Of a DNA stretch of 60,000 nucleotides, positions 50,509 through 60,000 are shown one piece after another. The translations under genes were made by a program, and so were the position numbers. This DNA comes from Adiantum capillus-veneris (lineage: Eukaryota; Streptophyta; Polypodiopsida; Polypodiales; Pteridaceae), in contig CM043958.1 of NCBI GenBank assembly GCA_014529385.2, forward strand, positions 143,244,734-143,304,733. Direction: 5' to 3'. The notes beneath the pieces were generated by a model. The model saw only the letters and a list, made by a program, of their open reading frames with translations, was not told the DNA's origin and ran no database searches. Each line of letters starts with the position of its first letter. Within the stretch, counting starts at the first letter, position 1.

Positions 50509-53258
50509 CTAGGCAAATTGTGGTAGCCCAAACTTCAGTTCTCCATTGAGGAAGGCTCGAAGAGCTGAGACAAGCTCAGGGTCTTTATATAGTTTGGACA
50601 TGATGGTGGTTCTAACTTCTGAAGACATGAAATCCATCAATTTGGCAATGTTTAACGGCACCTTTTGGCCTTGAGTCCCTTGACGTGGAGAAGATGGGAT
50701 ATCCATTTCTTCGATAGGATCAAGTAGTCCCTCTGTAAACATTCTTTCCATCAAGAAGTGAGTACGTCCACATTCCCATGACTTTAAGTCACTTTCTTCT
50801 TGGATGACACTAGGTATGGCTAAGGGTCTATGGACTTCGTGAGGTTGTTGTTGCGTAGGGAACACGGTGTCTGTAATCTGGATCTGCCTAGGTGCTAGTT
50901 CTAGATCCCTTTGGGTATCTTCTACCAAACTCCTTAATTACTTGACTCCCTCAATTCCTCTGTAGGGTTTGGATAAGTTCCTATCTTCTTCTTGAATCGT
51001 GGCCATTGTGGCTCATGAAGATCTTCCTTGCTGGTTTCTATCTTAGTGGTCGTTTTGGTCTCCATGGTTTCACCTGAATCAGAATCCTCTTCAGCGTCAT
51101 TCATATATACGGGGTCGTCACCAATCCCTATGTTGGTCTTTGAACTGGGGTCTGACTTCACTGCTTTTTGCGATCTCTTCCTTCGTGTTTTCTTCTTTTT
51201 TTGAGATTGGGCAATTAATTCCATGTCTCTTTCCTCAAGAATATAATTTTGTTTTTGGAGCATCGATCGTGTGAGTACGTTTACTGGTACCACAGGTGTA
51301 CTTTGTGATGGCTCCTCGGTAACTTCAATCAAGTTTAATGGCGTGATCTTCGGTGCATTTGGATTATTTGGACATTGGGCAATCAAATGATCTATGCCAC
51401 ATCGATTACACATGAGTATTGGCATTGTAGACGTGCTCGCTTGATTGGTTTGCATTAGTGTGGCGTTCTTTTGTAGCCTAATAGGACACTCGGCTACACG
51501 ATGTGGACCTCCACACTCATAGCATTGAAGAGGTGGTCTCTTAGCAGTGTAATTGATATTTTGGCCTCTTGCCGCAAGAGCAGCTACTTGATATACAGGT
51601 TTGACTTGTCCCCAATAATCCTCCATGTAGTATTGTGGAATTTCTTCAAGCACATCCATCGCATAGGCAATATTAGGATCTATATCTTCCTCACAGCCTT
51701 CCAAACAAGCAATAGATGACTCATAACCACAGAAGTGATTCTCGGATGTGGTGGTTGCGGTCCTAGCATTGGAGGTGGTAAGGGTGTTGTTTGAACAACA
51801 TTTTGGGCCCTAGGGACCATGTGTTGTGATGTTTGTTCAAGAGGTGGGGCCGGCATCAATGCAGGCACTCGAGGTGTGTCTGTCCATGCTAAGGTTGGTA
51901 TATTGGCCATCGTGTGCTTAAATACTATGCAATCCTTAGCTTGATGACCATACCTTCCACACGCATTGCAGTTCCCATTGAATTTTATTCTAAAAGTAGG
52001 GCATTCATTGATACTATGCGGTCCATAGCATACTGAGCACCATTGTTGCTCCCTTCTTGGATACATATGATTGTTTTGTGGAGCATGATTGTCTCTAAGA
52101 CTCTCTTGAATAGCCTTGGTGAGATATGTTAAAGTCATCTCAAATATCTTTGGCTCTTTATTCTAAAAGTAGGACATTCACTGATACTATGCGGTCCATA
52201 GCATACTGAGCACCATTGTTGCTCCCTTCTTGGATACATATGATTGTTTTGTGGAGCATGATTGTCTCTAAGACTCTCTTGAATAGCCTTGGTGAGATAT
52301 GTTAAAGTCATCTCAAATATCTTTGGCTCTTTATTCTAAAAGTAGGACATTCACTGATACTATGCGGTCCATAGCATACTGAGCACCATTGTTGCTCCCT
52401 TCTTGGATACATATGATTGTTTTGTGGAGCATGATTGTCTCTAAGACTCTCTTGAATAGCCTTGGTGAGATATGTTAAAGTCATCTCAAATATCTTTGGC
52501 TCCTTAGCAATAGGCTTTAGGGTCATTGGTTGATGCCCTGATGCTTGCGAGCTAATAGATTTAGGCTCAACAGACACTCTTTCTCCTTGAATCATTAAAT
52601 TATCCTCCAATTGGATCGCATTAGTGGTGACTGCTTCCCAAGTGGTGATACCTCTAATGACTAGGCCATTGTAGATATCCTCATGTCGTAACCCCCTAAT
52701 GAATCTATCAAGCCATTGGTTATTGTTGAAGCGCTCATTTGGATTACAACGAGAATTCAAATGCTTCAAGCGACTAATAAAGTCTCTCACCGACTCTCCT
52801 TCCTCTCATTGGGCTTTCTGGAGCTGAGAGGCTACACCCCAAAGTACTCCCTCTTGTATGTATTCTTTCAAGAACAGTCTCCTAAGAGTAGGGTAAATCG
52901 TTTTTTCTTCCACCCTTAGGGTTCTATGCCAATCCCCAGCCTTTCCACTTAAGGTTAGGCTTAAAGCATTTCTCTTATGCAGGTCATTGTGTTCTCCTAG
53001 AGAATCACATATTTGTTCAAACACTTTGATATGCTTTCTCACATCCCTGTCTCCACTAAATTTTTGTGTGAGCATGGCTATTTGTACTACCTTACTTCTA
53101 GGCTCTCTATTATGCGTGTTACACATATTCTCAGCAATAGATCGACCAATAGCTTGAGCAAATGTTGCCAAGTCACCTAAGTGAGCAGGCACCGTGGGTG
53201 AAGGCGCTCCAGAGACTACATGTGGAGTAGGTATTGGCATTGGGCTTGGCGCATAGGA
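50509..53258 (-). pseudogene. Element H gag, C-terminal half with zinc knuckles
   Basis: From the copia insertion at 53258: gag core (53250-52806) with QIAMLTQKFSGDRDVRKHIK, LTLSGKAGDWHRTLRVEEKT; then 52790-52308 with MRDFISRLKHLNSRCNPNER and FIRGLRHEDIYNGLVIRGIT; a 173-bp unit present three times (51988-52506); knuckle CSVCYGPHSINEC; knuckle CNACGRYGHQAKDC; frame change near 51730; knuckles CYECGGPHRVAEC and CNRCGIDHLIAQC (51590-51370); a lysine-rich stretch KKKKTRRKRSQK; another frame change near 50930; and a glutamine/glutamate-rich tail to 50509. Three knuckles have C-X2-C-X3-H-X4-C spacing, the fourth C-X2-C-X4-H-X4-C. At least three frame breaks. Confidence 0.75.
51988..52506 (-). repeat. 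173-bp unit tandemly triplicated in gag
   Basis: Copies at 51988-52160, 52161-52333 and 52334-52506, nearly identical. The unit covers LTYLTKAIQESLRDNHAPQN through the first zinc knuckle. As 173 is not a multiple of three, each extra copy shifts the gag frame. It must have arisen after the gag sequence was fixed, probably by slippage or unequal exchange. Confidence 0.95.
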
Positions 53259-53485
53259 TGTTGGAATTAGGGTTGCAGAGAAACGCACACAGCTTGGAGA
53301 AGATGAAGGAAGCTCAAGGCACACAATAGAGAGTGTATAACTTAGTGTGCAATGGAAAGATGGATAGCCCTAAAGTGACGGGCGTATATACAATGCTCGG
53401 GGGAAAAAACCTCCTAAAGAGGAAAAAAATGCCCCGGAGGTCCTAGTGTGTTCACACACATCACTACCACATGTATATGGTAACA
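53259..53485 (-). repeat. 3' LTR of the copia element
   Basis: On the plus strand it reads TGTTGGAATTAGGG to TATATGGTAACA, so on the sense strand it starts TGTTACCATATACATG and ends TTCCAACA. Next to it the minus strand has CCAGGGGGGATT (53497-53486), the polypurine tract. Confidence 0.95.
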
Positions 53486-53560
53486 AATCCCCCCTGGACT
53501 GATGCGGTGAACGAGAGCTGGCACATGAGTAAAGGGAAGTGCCATGCCCTGAGGACATGA

Positions 53561-56500
53561 TCAGTCCACAAAGGGGAGTAAGCCTAAAGCTTTGCGGAAA
53601 GCTTCAAGCTTCTCAGGAGACAATGCCTTTGTGAAAAGATCTGCAAGGTTGTCCTGTGCTGGCACATAATCCAAGCTGATCTCTCTTGCTGAGAGCCTCT
53701 CCCTGACATAGTGGTAATGCACCTCAATGTGCTTTGTGCGAGCATGAAAAACTAGGTTCCTCGCAACTGCCAATGCGCTCTGACTGTTAGTGTAGATAGT
53801 GTTGGCAGTGTCCTGTCCAACACCCAAATCATCCATAAGGCGTCTGAGCCATACACATTCAATCGTAGCTGTGAAGACTGCCCTGTACTCAGCCTCACAA
53901 CTCGAAGTGGCCACAGTAGGTTTCTTCTTGCTCAACCATGATATACATGAACTGCCAAGCATGAAACAAAAACCACTTGTGGACACTCGTGTGTCAAATC
54001 AACCAGCCCAATCTGAGTCCGAAAAAGCATGTAAGTCTGGCGGCAATGATCCCCCCTTGGGATAAAACAAGCCAAGATGTAAAGTGCCACTAAGGTAGCG
54101 GAAAATCCTCTTGAGAGCCTGCCAATGCTTAGACCCTGGGCTATGCATAAATCTGCTGACCTGTGAGACTCAAACTGAATATCTGGCCTTGTGTTGCATA
54201 CATAAATGAGGCAGCCAACAGCAGTTTGATAAAGAGTGACATCAGCAGGATCGCCAGCATCATGTAGACTCAACTTCAAAGCTATTTCCATGGGAGTGGC
54301 AATAGGTTTGCAATCCTCAAGTCCAAACTTACATAGCAATGTCTCTATGTAACTTTTCTGACACAAGGCAATACCACCATCACACTGCTTAAATTGTATA
54401 CCCAAGTAATGATGCAACAGCCCCAAATCTTTCATCTTGAAAGTAGCATTCAAATCAGCCTTAAATTCAACAATATGTCTCTCATTTGGTCCGTGATTAG
54501 CAAATCATCAACATAAAGAACCACAATGAGAAGTACATCACCCTCACGCTTTACATACAATGTGCTTTCTGTTGGACTGTTACGAAAGCCTTGTTTGACC
54601 AAATGAGTGTCAGCTTTCTCATACCAAGCACGAGGAGATTGCTTCAACCCATACAAAGCCTTGTTACATTTGCACACTTTGTCCTCTTGTCCTTTTATGA
54701 GAAAACCGCGAGGCTGCATTACATAAACTTCCTCAAATATGTCACCATTCAAGAAAGCAGTAACAATGTCTGATTGATGTACATCCCAACCAAAATGAGC
54801 TGCCAATGCACATAGAAAATGCACAGTGGTCATACGACAAGTGGGAGCCAAAATCTCTTCATAATCTATGCCTTTTTGCTGTGCATAACCCTTTGCAACA
54901 AGTCGAGCCTTATGGCGATCAATCTCACCATCCGGCTTGCGTTTCAACTTGTAAACCCACTTCGTACCAATGGCCTTTTTGCCAGGAGGAAAATCACATA
55001 AAGTCCATGTGTCATTTTCTATGAGTGAATCATATTCTGATTGCATGGCAGCCATCCAATTTTTTGAATTCTGTGCTTCATCAAAAGACGGAGGCTCCTC
55101 AACATCATGTAAGCCAGACACAGCCAAAGCATAACAATCTCATGCATAAGATGCATGGCGAGAGCCTGAACGAGTACGCCTAGACAAAGGTGCATCCAAT
55201 TTACTATCACGCAAAGTGTGCACCAGCCATTTTGGCATACCTCTAGCCTCTCATTTTCAACCCTTTCCTCATCAAGTACATCATGTACATCTGCATCAGT
55301 AATCGGCTGATCTAGAACATTTTCAGAAACCCCCATAGGCTGTACATTTGCCTCATTGGAACTTACATTCTTATTTCCACCACTGAAAAGAGGCAACAAA
55401 GTGTCATAAATGTCATGTGAGCTTACGTTACCTTCTCTAGTACATGACAGCAAGGGCTGAATAGAATCTTCCACAAACACTACATCCCGAGAAACCAGAA
55501 TACGTTTTGTTTGCGGATGATACAACCTGTAACCTTTGCTTTCAGCACTATAACCAACAAAAATACATTTGACAGCCTTATCATCCAATTTTCTGCGCTG
55601 CACTTGTGGCACCAAAGCATATGCCAAATAGCCAAAAACACGCATGTGCTAAATAGAAGGCTTTCTATCATGCCATGCTTCATATGGAGTAATAAACTGC
55701 AAAGCTTTCGTAGGACACCTGTTAAGTACATAAGTGGCACACATGATGGCCTCAAGCTAAAAAGAATGTGGCAAAGCTTGACTTTTGACCATACATCGTG
55801 CCATTTCCGTCAGTGACCTGTTTTTCCTCTCAAAAACACCATTTTGCTGAGGTGTATAAGGCACTGTACATTGGTGTTTTATCCCACGACTAGCAAGAAA
55901 TGCATTAAATTCATGAGACATATACTCGCCCCCTCGATCGGAACGGAGGATGCCCATAGTACATTCGAGACATTTTCAGCCATAGCCAGAAATTGTTTGA
56001 AGCACATAAAAACTTCGGACTTCGCTTTAAGCGGGAATACCCATGCATACCTGGAGTAATCATCAATGAAAGTCACGAAGTACAAGTAATTGCCCAAGGA
56101 CAGAGTTTTCATGGGCCCACAAACATCACTATGCACAAGCTGCAACCTATATGTGGCCCGAACTGACCCATCCTTTGGAAACTTAGAACGCTGCATCTTA
56201 CCCAAAATACAGCCTTTACAAACATGTTTGACAGGTGCTTCAAGAGGCGGCAAAGAAGCAACCATATCAGATTTCTGCAAACGCAGCAAACTGGCAAAAT
56301 TCAGATGATCAAAACGTGCATGCCAAAGTTTTGCATCTGAAATAGCCCTTGAATCTGCAACAGTATTTGCAAAATTTTGTCCACACTTGTCATACAAGGT
56401 GAGCTTATACAGCCCACGGCACAAAAGGCCAGATGCAACAATTTCATCACCAAAACGGAGATCATGAACTGTACATCTGTCATCCACAATTTAACTACAA

Positions 56501-57841
56501 GTCCAAGTCTAGCAAGTGCGGATACAGACAAGAGATTCTTCTTGATCCCAGGTACATAAAGTGCATCAACAAGTGTGAAAGAACTGCCATTAGCAGTAGT
56601 AAGCACAATCTTTCCAACTCCCTGAACTGGATAAGAGGCATTGTTGGCACAAGTGACTGAATTTCCATGAGGGACAGACTCGAGAGAGGTAAACAACTCA
56701 CGATGTGAGGTAATGTGCTTTGTAGCACCACTGTCCAAATACCACACAGGTGAATCTGCAGCAACTGACAAGCATGCATCATGGACAAGAGGATTGTAAG
56801 TGCACTCTGCGCTAAAAGCCCATTCTGCATCAACATCAGCATTACAGTCTCCTTTCACAGACGACTCAACAATGGCTGCATTTGTAGTGGAACCAGCATT
56901 TGCAGTGGAACCACCCTCTTTCTTCTTAGCATCTTTGGCCTTCAACTTAGGAGACGACTTGATCAAGTGATCATTAGCTTTACAATAATGGCAACGCGTC
57001 TTCTTTTTGCCCTTATCACCAAAATTTCCAGACGAATTGGTGCCAGTAGAAGCATTAGGAAAAGAAGTTTTGCTACTCGCAGCAAAACCATAAGAAGTAG
57101 CTGCATTGCTGTTACCACCCTTTCTTTGAGAAGCAATAAAAGCCTGTTCAACTGCACGCTGCCTAGTCCTGTTTTTTCTGGAAAGTGACTCTTGCAACAA
57201 CAATGTGCATAATGCATCAAACTTGACAACTTCAGGATTTCCTTGGGTCTAAGTCTCCAAGTACTAGCAAAAGTCTGGTAAGAATCTGGTAAGGCATCAA
57301 GAACAGTCTGCACAAGGGAATTGTCTGAAATGACTTCACCTACAGAAATAAGTTGCTCATTGATATCCTTGACACTAGCAAGGAAAGTGTCCATATCATC
57401 TTCCTCATGCATAATCTTTGACTCTAGCTCTTTACGCAGCAAAGCAATTTTAGCCTCATTGTGACTTGCATAAAGACCTGCCAAAATATCCCAAGCCTGT
57501 TTTGCAGATTTTGTTGAATGGATGTGAGGAACAATGGTGCGGTTCACAGACAACGCAATCAATGCATGAGCCTGCGCATCCTTAACATCCCAATGAGCTT
57601 GTTCTGCCGTAGGCAAAACAACTCTAACAACAGCAATCCTTGCAGCAAGACCTGCAACATTCTCAACATCGCCTACATCCTCAGAACCAGGACGTACATC
57701 AATGCCCTGCACAATATTCCAGACACCCTTTGACACAAGAACGAGTTGCATCATATAATCCCACATAGGTTAATTGTCCCCATCCAACCTGTCCTCAGCA
57801 GCAAACATCTTGAACACATATGTGTTGTTGTTGTCAGCCAT
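53561..57841 (-). pseudogene. Copia gag-pol polyprotein, several frame breaks
   Basis: ATG 57841 (MADNNNTYVFKMFAAEDRLD), with a TAA after GDN near 57770. Gag runs to 57250 (WDILAGLYASHNEAKIALLR), then a frameshift; zinc knuckle CHYCKANDHLIKSS (about 56990-56950), whose last cysteine is serine; protease WYLDSGATKHITSHRELF (56750); GAG-pre-integrase and integrase (56490-55760) with WHARFDHLNFASL, CKGCILGKMQRSKFP, SDRGGEY and NGVFERKNR; integrase end (55645-55330); RT (55127-54450) with NSKNWMAAMQSEYDSLIEND and catalytic YVDDLLITD; post-RT region (54453-54100); RNase H (53986-53561) with SSCEAEYRAVFTATIECVWL and KHIEVHYHYVRERL, ending at TAA 53561. Frame changes near 57250, 55980, 55150, 54460 and 54150. 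Order PR-IN-RT-RH defines Ty1/copia. Confidence 0.92.
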
Positions 57842-58190
57842 GGTAAATGCTGCACCTGATGTGAAAACTGTCTGAAAATAGGAGAAATGGAGCGAGAACA
57901 GCACGTGCTATATAGCACAAACCGTAGAAGACTATAAGGCACCTGTTATGCAGAAAATGACACTGACAAAAATTCTGCACAAAATGACGAAATTGCCTGT
58001 GCAGACCTGCCTGTAGTGGAAACGGAGGCCGAAATGAGCCCAAATCGAAAATCTGAGCAGACCAAGCTCTATGAACTCTCCCAAAGTATTTGTCGACCTG
58101 CGAACGCTCGCCAAAGCTCACTGAAATCGGAGGAAGTGAGCAGGCGTGTACTGGAGCAGTTGGCGACTAAGCCCGAGAGGATGCAACCTA

Positions 58191-58201
58191 CTCTGATACC
58201 A
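58191..58201 (-). other. Primer-binding site, tRNA-Met type (copia)
   Basis: The minus strand reads TGGTATCAGAG, exact for the plant initiator tRNA-Met primer site, two bases after the LTR end. Confidence 0.9.
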
Positions 58202-58203
58202 AT

Positions 58204-58430
58204 TGTTGGAATTAGGGTTGCATAGAAACGCACACAGCTTGGAGAAGACGAAGGAAGCTCAAGGCACACAATAGAGAGTGTATAACTTAGTGTGCAATGG
58301 AAAGATGGATAGCCCTAGAGTGATGGGTGTATATACAATGCTCGGGGAAAAAAACCTCCTAAAGAGGGAAAAAATGCCTCGACGGTCCTAGTGTGTTCAC
58401 ACACATCACTACCACATGTATATGGTAACA
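58204..58430 (-). repeat. 5' LTR of the copia element
   Basis: Same termini and length as 53259-53485. Short for a copia LTR. The minus-strand order is LTR, two bases, primer site. Confidence 0.95.
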
Positions 58431-59876
58431 TAGGAAGCCCTTGGGTTCCACGTTGGGTACGATGTTGTGCCATGTGGTGGCCCAAAGTTCATATGTGTGG
58501 CCCTAGGCATAGCAGACATCGGATGTGACATGCTAATGCTAGCCGATATAGTCCCATGAAAATAAGAACTTGGGTGTTGTGGTTGTGGAGCATAGGTTGT
58601 TGAAACAATGGGAGGGGTAGGGACTACATGAGTACGAGGACCCATGGGTGTATACGATTGGTACACACTTGTAGGTACTGTTGCAGGCATTGAGCTACCA
58701 TGTAGTGGTGCTTTACTAACAAATGAGGTCAGTGGCGTGTTTCTCGGCATGCCCATCATTGGGGTAGGCATGGTAGCCATGGTGTCATCAAGAGAAAGAT
58801 GAGCTAGACTTGGAAAGGTAAAGTTATCACTTGTGGGCTCAGATTACATTGAGACCACTGGAGAAACAACATATGGAGGATCCATCGGACTTACCGAGGG
58901 AGTCTCCATTTGCGATAAGGTTGGATGTTTAACCTTTCTTGTATCTAAGAATCTCATGAGACCCGTTAAAGGCATGTTGATCCCCTTGTTCTGTCTCTCT
59001 AACTCAATGACCATATGGATGACCTCACAAACACTTTGTTGTTGATCCTCTACACTAGTAGCACCCATTGTGGATTGTAGGACATCTAACCAACCCACGT
59101 GATAGGTGTGACCTGTGTATAGGTCGGTCAGAGTTTCTGTTTGTAGTTCGTAAAAAGTTCTCATTTAAGAACACTCCATCTAGGATTGAGGTTCTAGGGA
59201 TGTCCTTTGAGCTAGATACAATGTTGCTTTCTAGGGGTTGGCCCTTAGCGGTTGCTAAGTCAGAAGCACTCAATTGCTCTCATAGCAAAGATATTGACAT
59301 AGGAGCTTTTGCTTTTAACTCTCTTCGTTGCTCCACCTTGCGTAAGCTCTCGACTTCCTTTTCCCTCGCTGCAAGGATATACCGCTCAACCTCTTGCACT
59401 TCGGCAAGGCTTCTACCATCGGGTAATATGACCTCAGAGGGAAATAACTTTGAAGAGTCAGGAGGTGCAATGAATGAAGTATTCACATGCACATTCTCTA
59501 AGGGCATAGGGTCTATGTTGGTCATGAATGGAGAATTTACTTCCCCACCCCCCTCATTTACATCATTAACTCCATGTTCGGAGCGAGTGGCTCTACTAAA
59601 GGTTTCCTTCAAGCGGCTAAGCACGCTCAGCCCTGACCATGGGCCCATGGCATGCATGTCTTGGCTTGAACTATCAGGATTAGGCATTGGGAAACCCTCC
59701 ATGACGTCGTAGTCAGAGGAAGAGTCAATAGCCGCTATGTTCGGGTCTTGGTTTGTACTACCTTGGGTCCCCGCCGAGGGCCCGGAACCTAAAGTAGGTG
59801 GATATTGAGAACTCGCATACGTCAAAATTCTCTCTAGTTGCTCCGTATCTTGCACACTACCAGAGCGCAGATGCAT
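58431..59876 (-). pseudogene. Element H gag, N-terminal half
   Basis: ATG 59876 gives MHLRSGSVQDTEQLERILTY; the frame is open to 59280 (198 codons, with PDGRSLAEVQEVERYILAAR, EKEVESLRKVEQRR, a coiled-coil-like end). It continues after frame changes at 59273-59160 (SASDLATAKGQPLESNIVSS), 59164-58844 (YELQTETLTDLYTGHTYHVG, EVIHMVIELERQNKG) and 58780-58436 (methionine/proline-rich, PMMGMPRNTPLTSF), reaching the TAGGA duplication where copia entered. The downstream half resumes at 53258. At least two frame breaks make it non-functional here. Confidence 0.7.
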
Positions 59877-60000
59877 GTGTCTTTGGCACCCTACAAGCGT
59901 CGGCGAATAACCTCGAAGGTTAACCGCTTACTTTTTTAAGCGTCAGTTTTCACTCGCGTTTTTTACATTTTTAATGATCGATTTTTTTTATTAAAGTGTG

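Larger units (their letters stand above)
53259..58430 (-). mobile_element. Full-length Ty1/copia element, 5172 bp
   Basis: Two 227-bp LTRs (53259-53485 and 58204-58430), a perfect 5-bp target duplication TAGGA (53254-53258 and 58431-58435), tRNA-Met primer site, gag-pol in minus orientation and a polypurine tract. The LTRs differ at about 10 of 227 positions by hand count (about 4.4%). Removing the element and one TAGGA joins the gag frame of element H without a shift. Gag-pol has a stop and several frameshifts. Confidence 0.96.
49031..60000 (-). mobile_element. Element H: gypsy-related gag-protease element, right end outside window
   Basis: Minus strand: gag start at 59876 (MHLRSGS, similar to the openings of Tat/Athila gag proteins), gag, four zinc knuckles, protease (LDGGAG), a WVPK-repeat frame, then polypurine tract and LTR start at 49031. 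RT, RNase H and integrase are absent between protease and LTR, which suggests a non-autonomous element mobilised by a relative; deletion is the alternative. A copia element (53259-58430) interrupts gag. 59877-60000 is leader without a visible primer site; the 5' LTR would lie beyond 60000. Confidence 0.7.

Overview
This is nuclear DNA from a land plant with a large, retrotransposon-filled genome. The evidence is a P-class pentatricopeptide repeat (PPR) gene, chromodomain Ty3/gypsy elements, Ty1/copia elements, primer-binding sites that match plant initiator tRNA-Met, and plant-type telobox sequences (AAACCCTAA). No rRNA, tRNA, CRISPR or bacterial feature was seen. I cannot name the species; a fern, lycophyte or gymnosperm-type genome would fit, but that is a guess.

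Layout. Element letters are mine. 1-5260: element A, a decayed minus-strand gypsy chromovirus whose LTR carries a telobox cluster; it sits in the gag of element B. 5261-8379: element B, minus-strand gag plus 5' LTR; its gag is split by a 532-bp terminal-inverted-repeat insertion (6407-6938). 8380-8575 and 16887-18606: two halves of element D (same family as A), split by element C. 8576-16886: element C, plus strand, the best-preserved element here, with two LTRs, a GACTC target duplication and an 892-codon open pol frame. 18607-24150: mosaic element E with an inserted solo LTR (18994-20535). 24157-25509: gag and integrase scraps. 25855-26432 and 32735-33702: element G, split by element F (26433-32734, plus strand, both LTRs, heavily decayed).

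34282-37012 holds the only clear host gene, a PPR protein (exon ending at 36436) that lacks an ATG in the visible exon. 37013-40600 is AT-rich and gene-free, with small tandem duplications and a 415-bp fold-back element with 204-bp arms. 40606-42720 is a decayed gypsy pol of a second type without a chromodomain. 43481-46801 has two copia remnants facing each other. 46802-49031 contains LTR-like edges. 49031-60000 is element H, a minus-strand gypsy relative with gag (four zinc knuckles), protease and a WVPK-repeat frame but no reverse transcriptase before its 3' LTR. H is split by a full-length copia element (53259-58430, TAGGA target duplication).

The window is therefore mostly a record of nested insertions. 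Four nestings are supported directly: by matching target duplications (C in D, copia in H), by a gag reading frame that resumes across the insertion (the TIR element in B, copia in H), or by split homologous sequence (F in G, less firmly). Eight LTRs of different subfamilies share one conserved block of about 35 nt placed roughly 90-100 bp after the TATA box where one is visible. This block is the most interesting common signal in the window.
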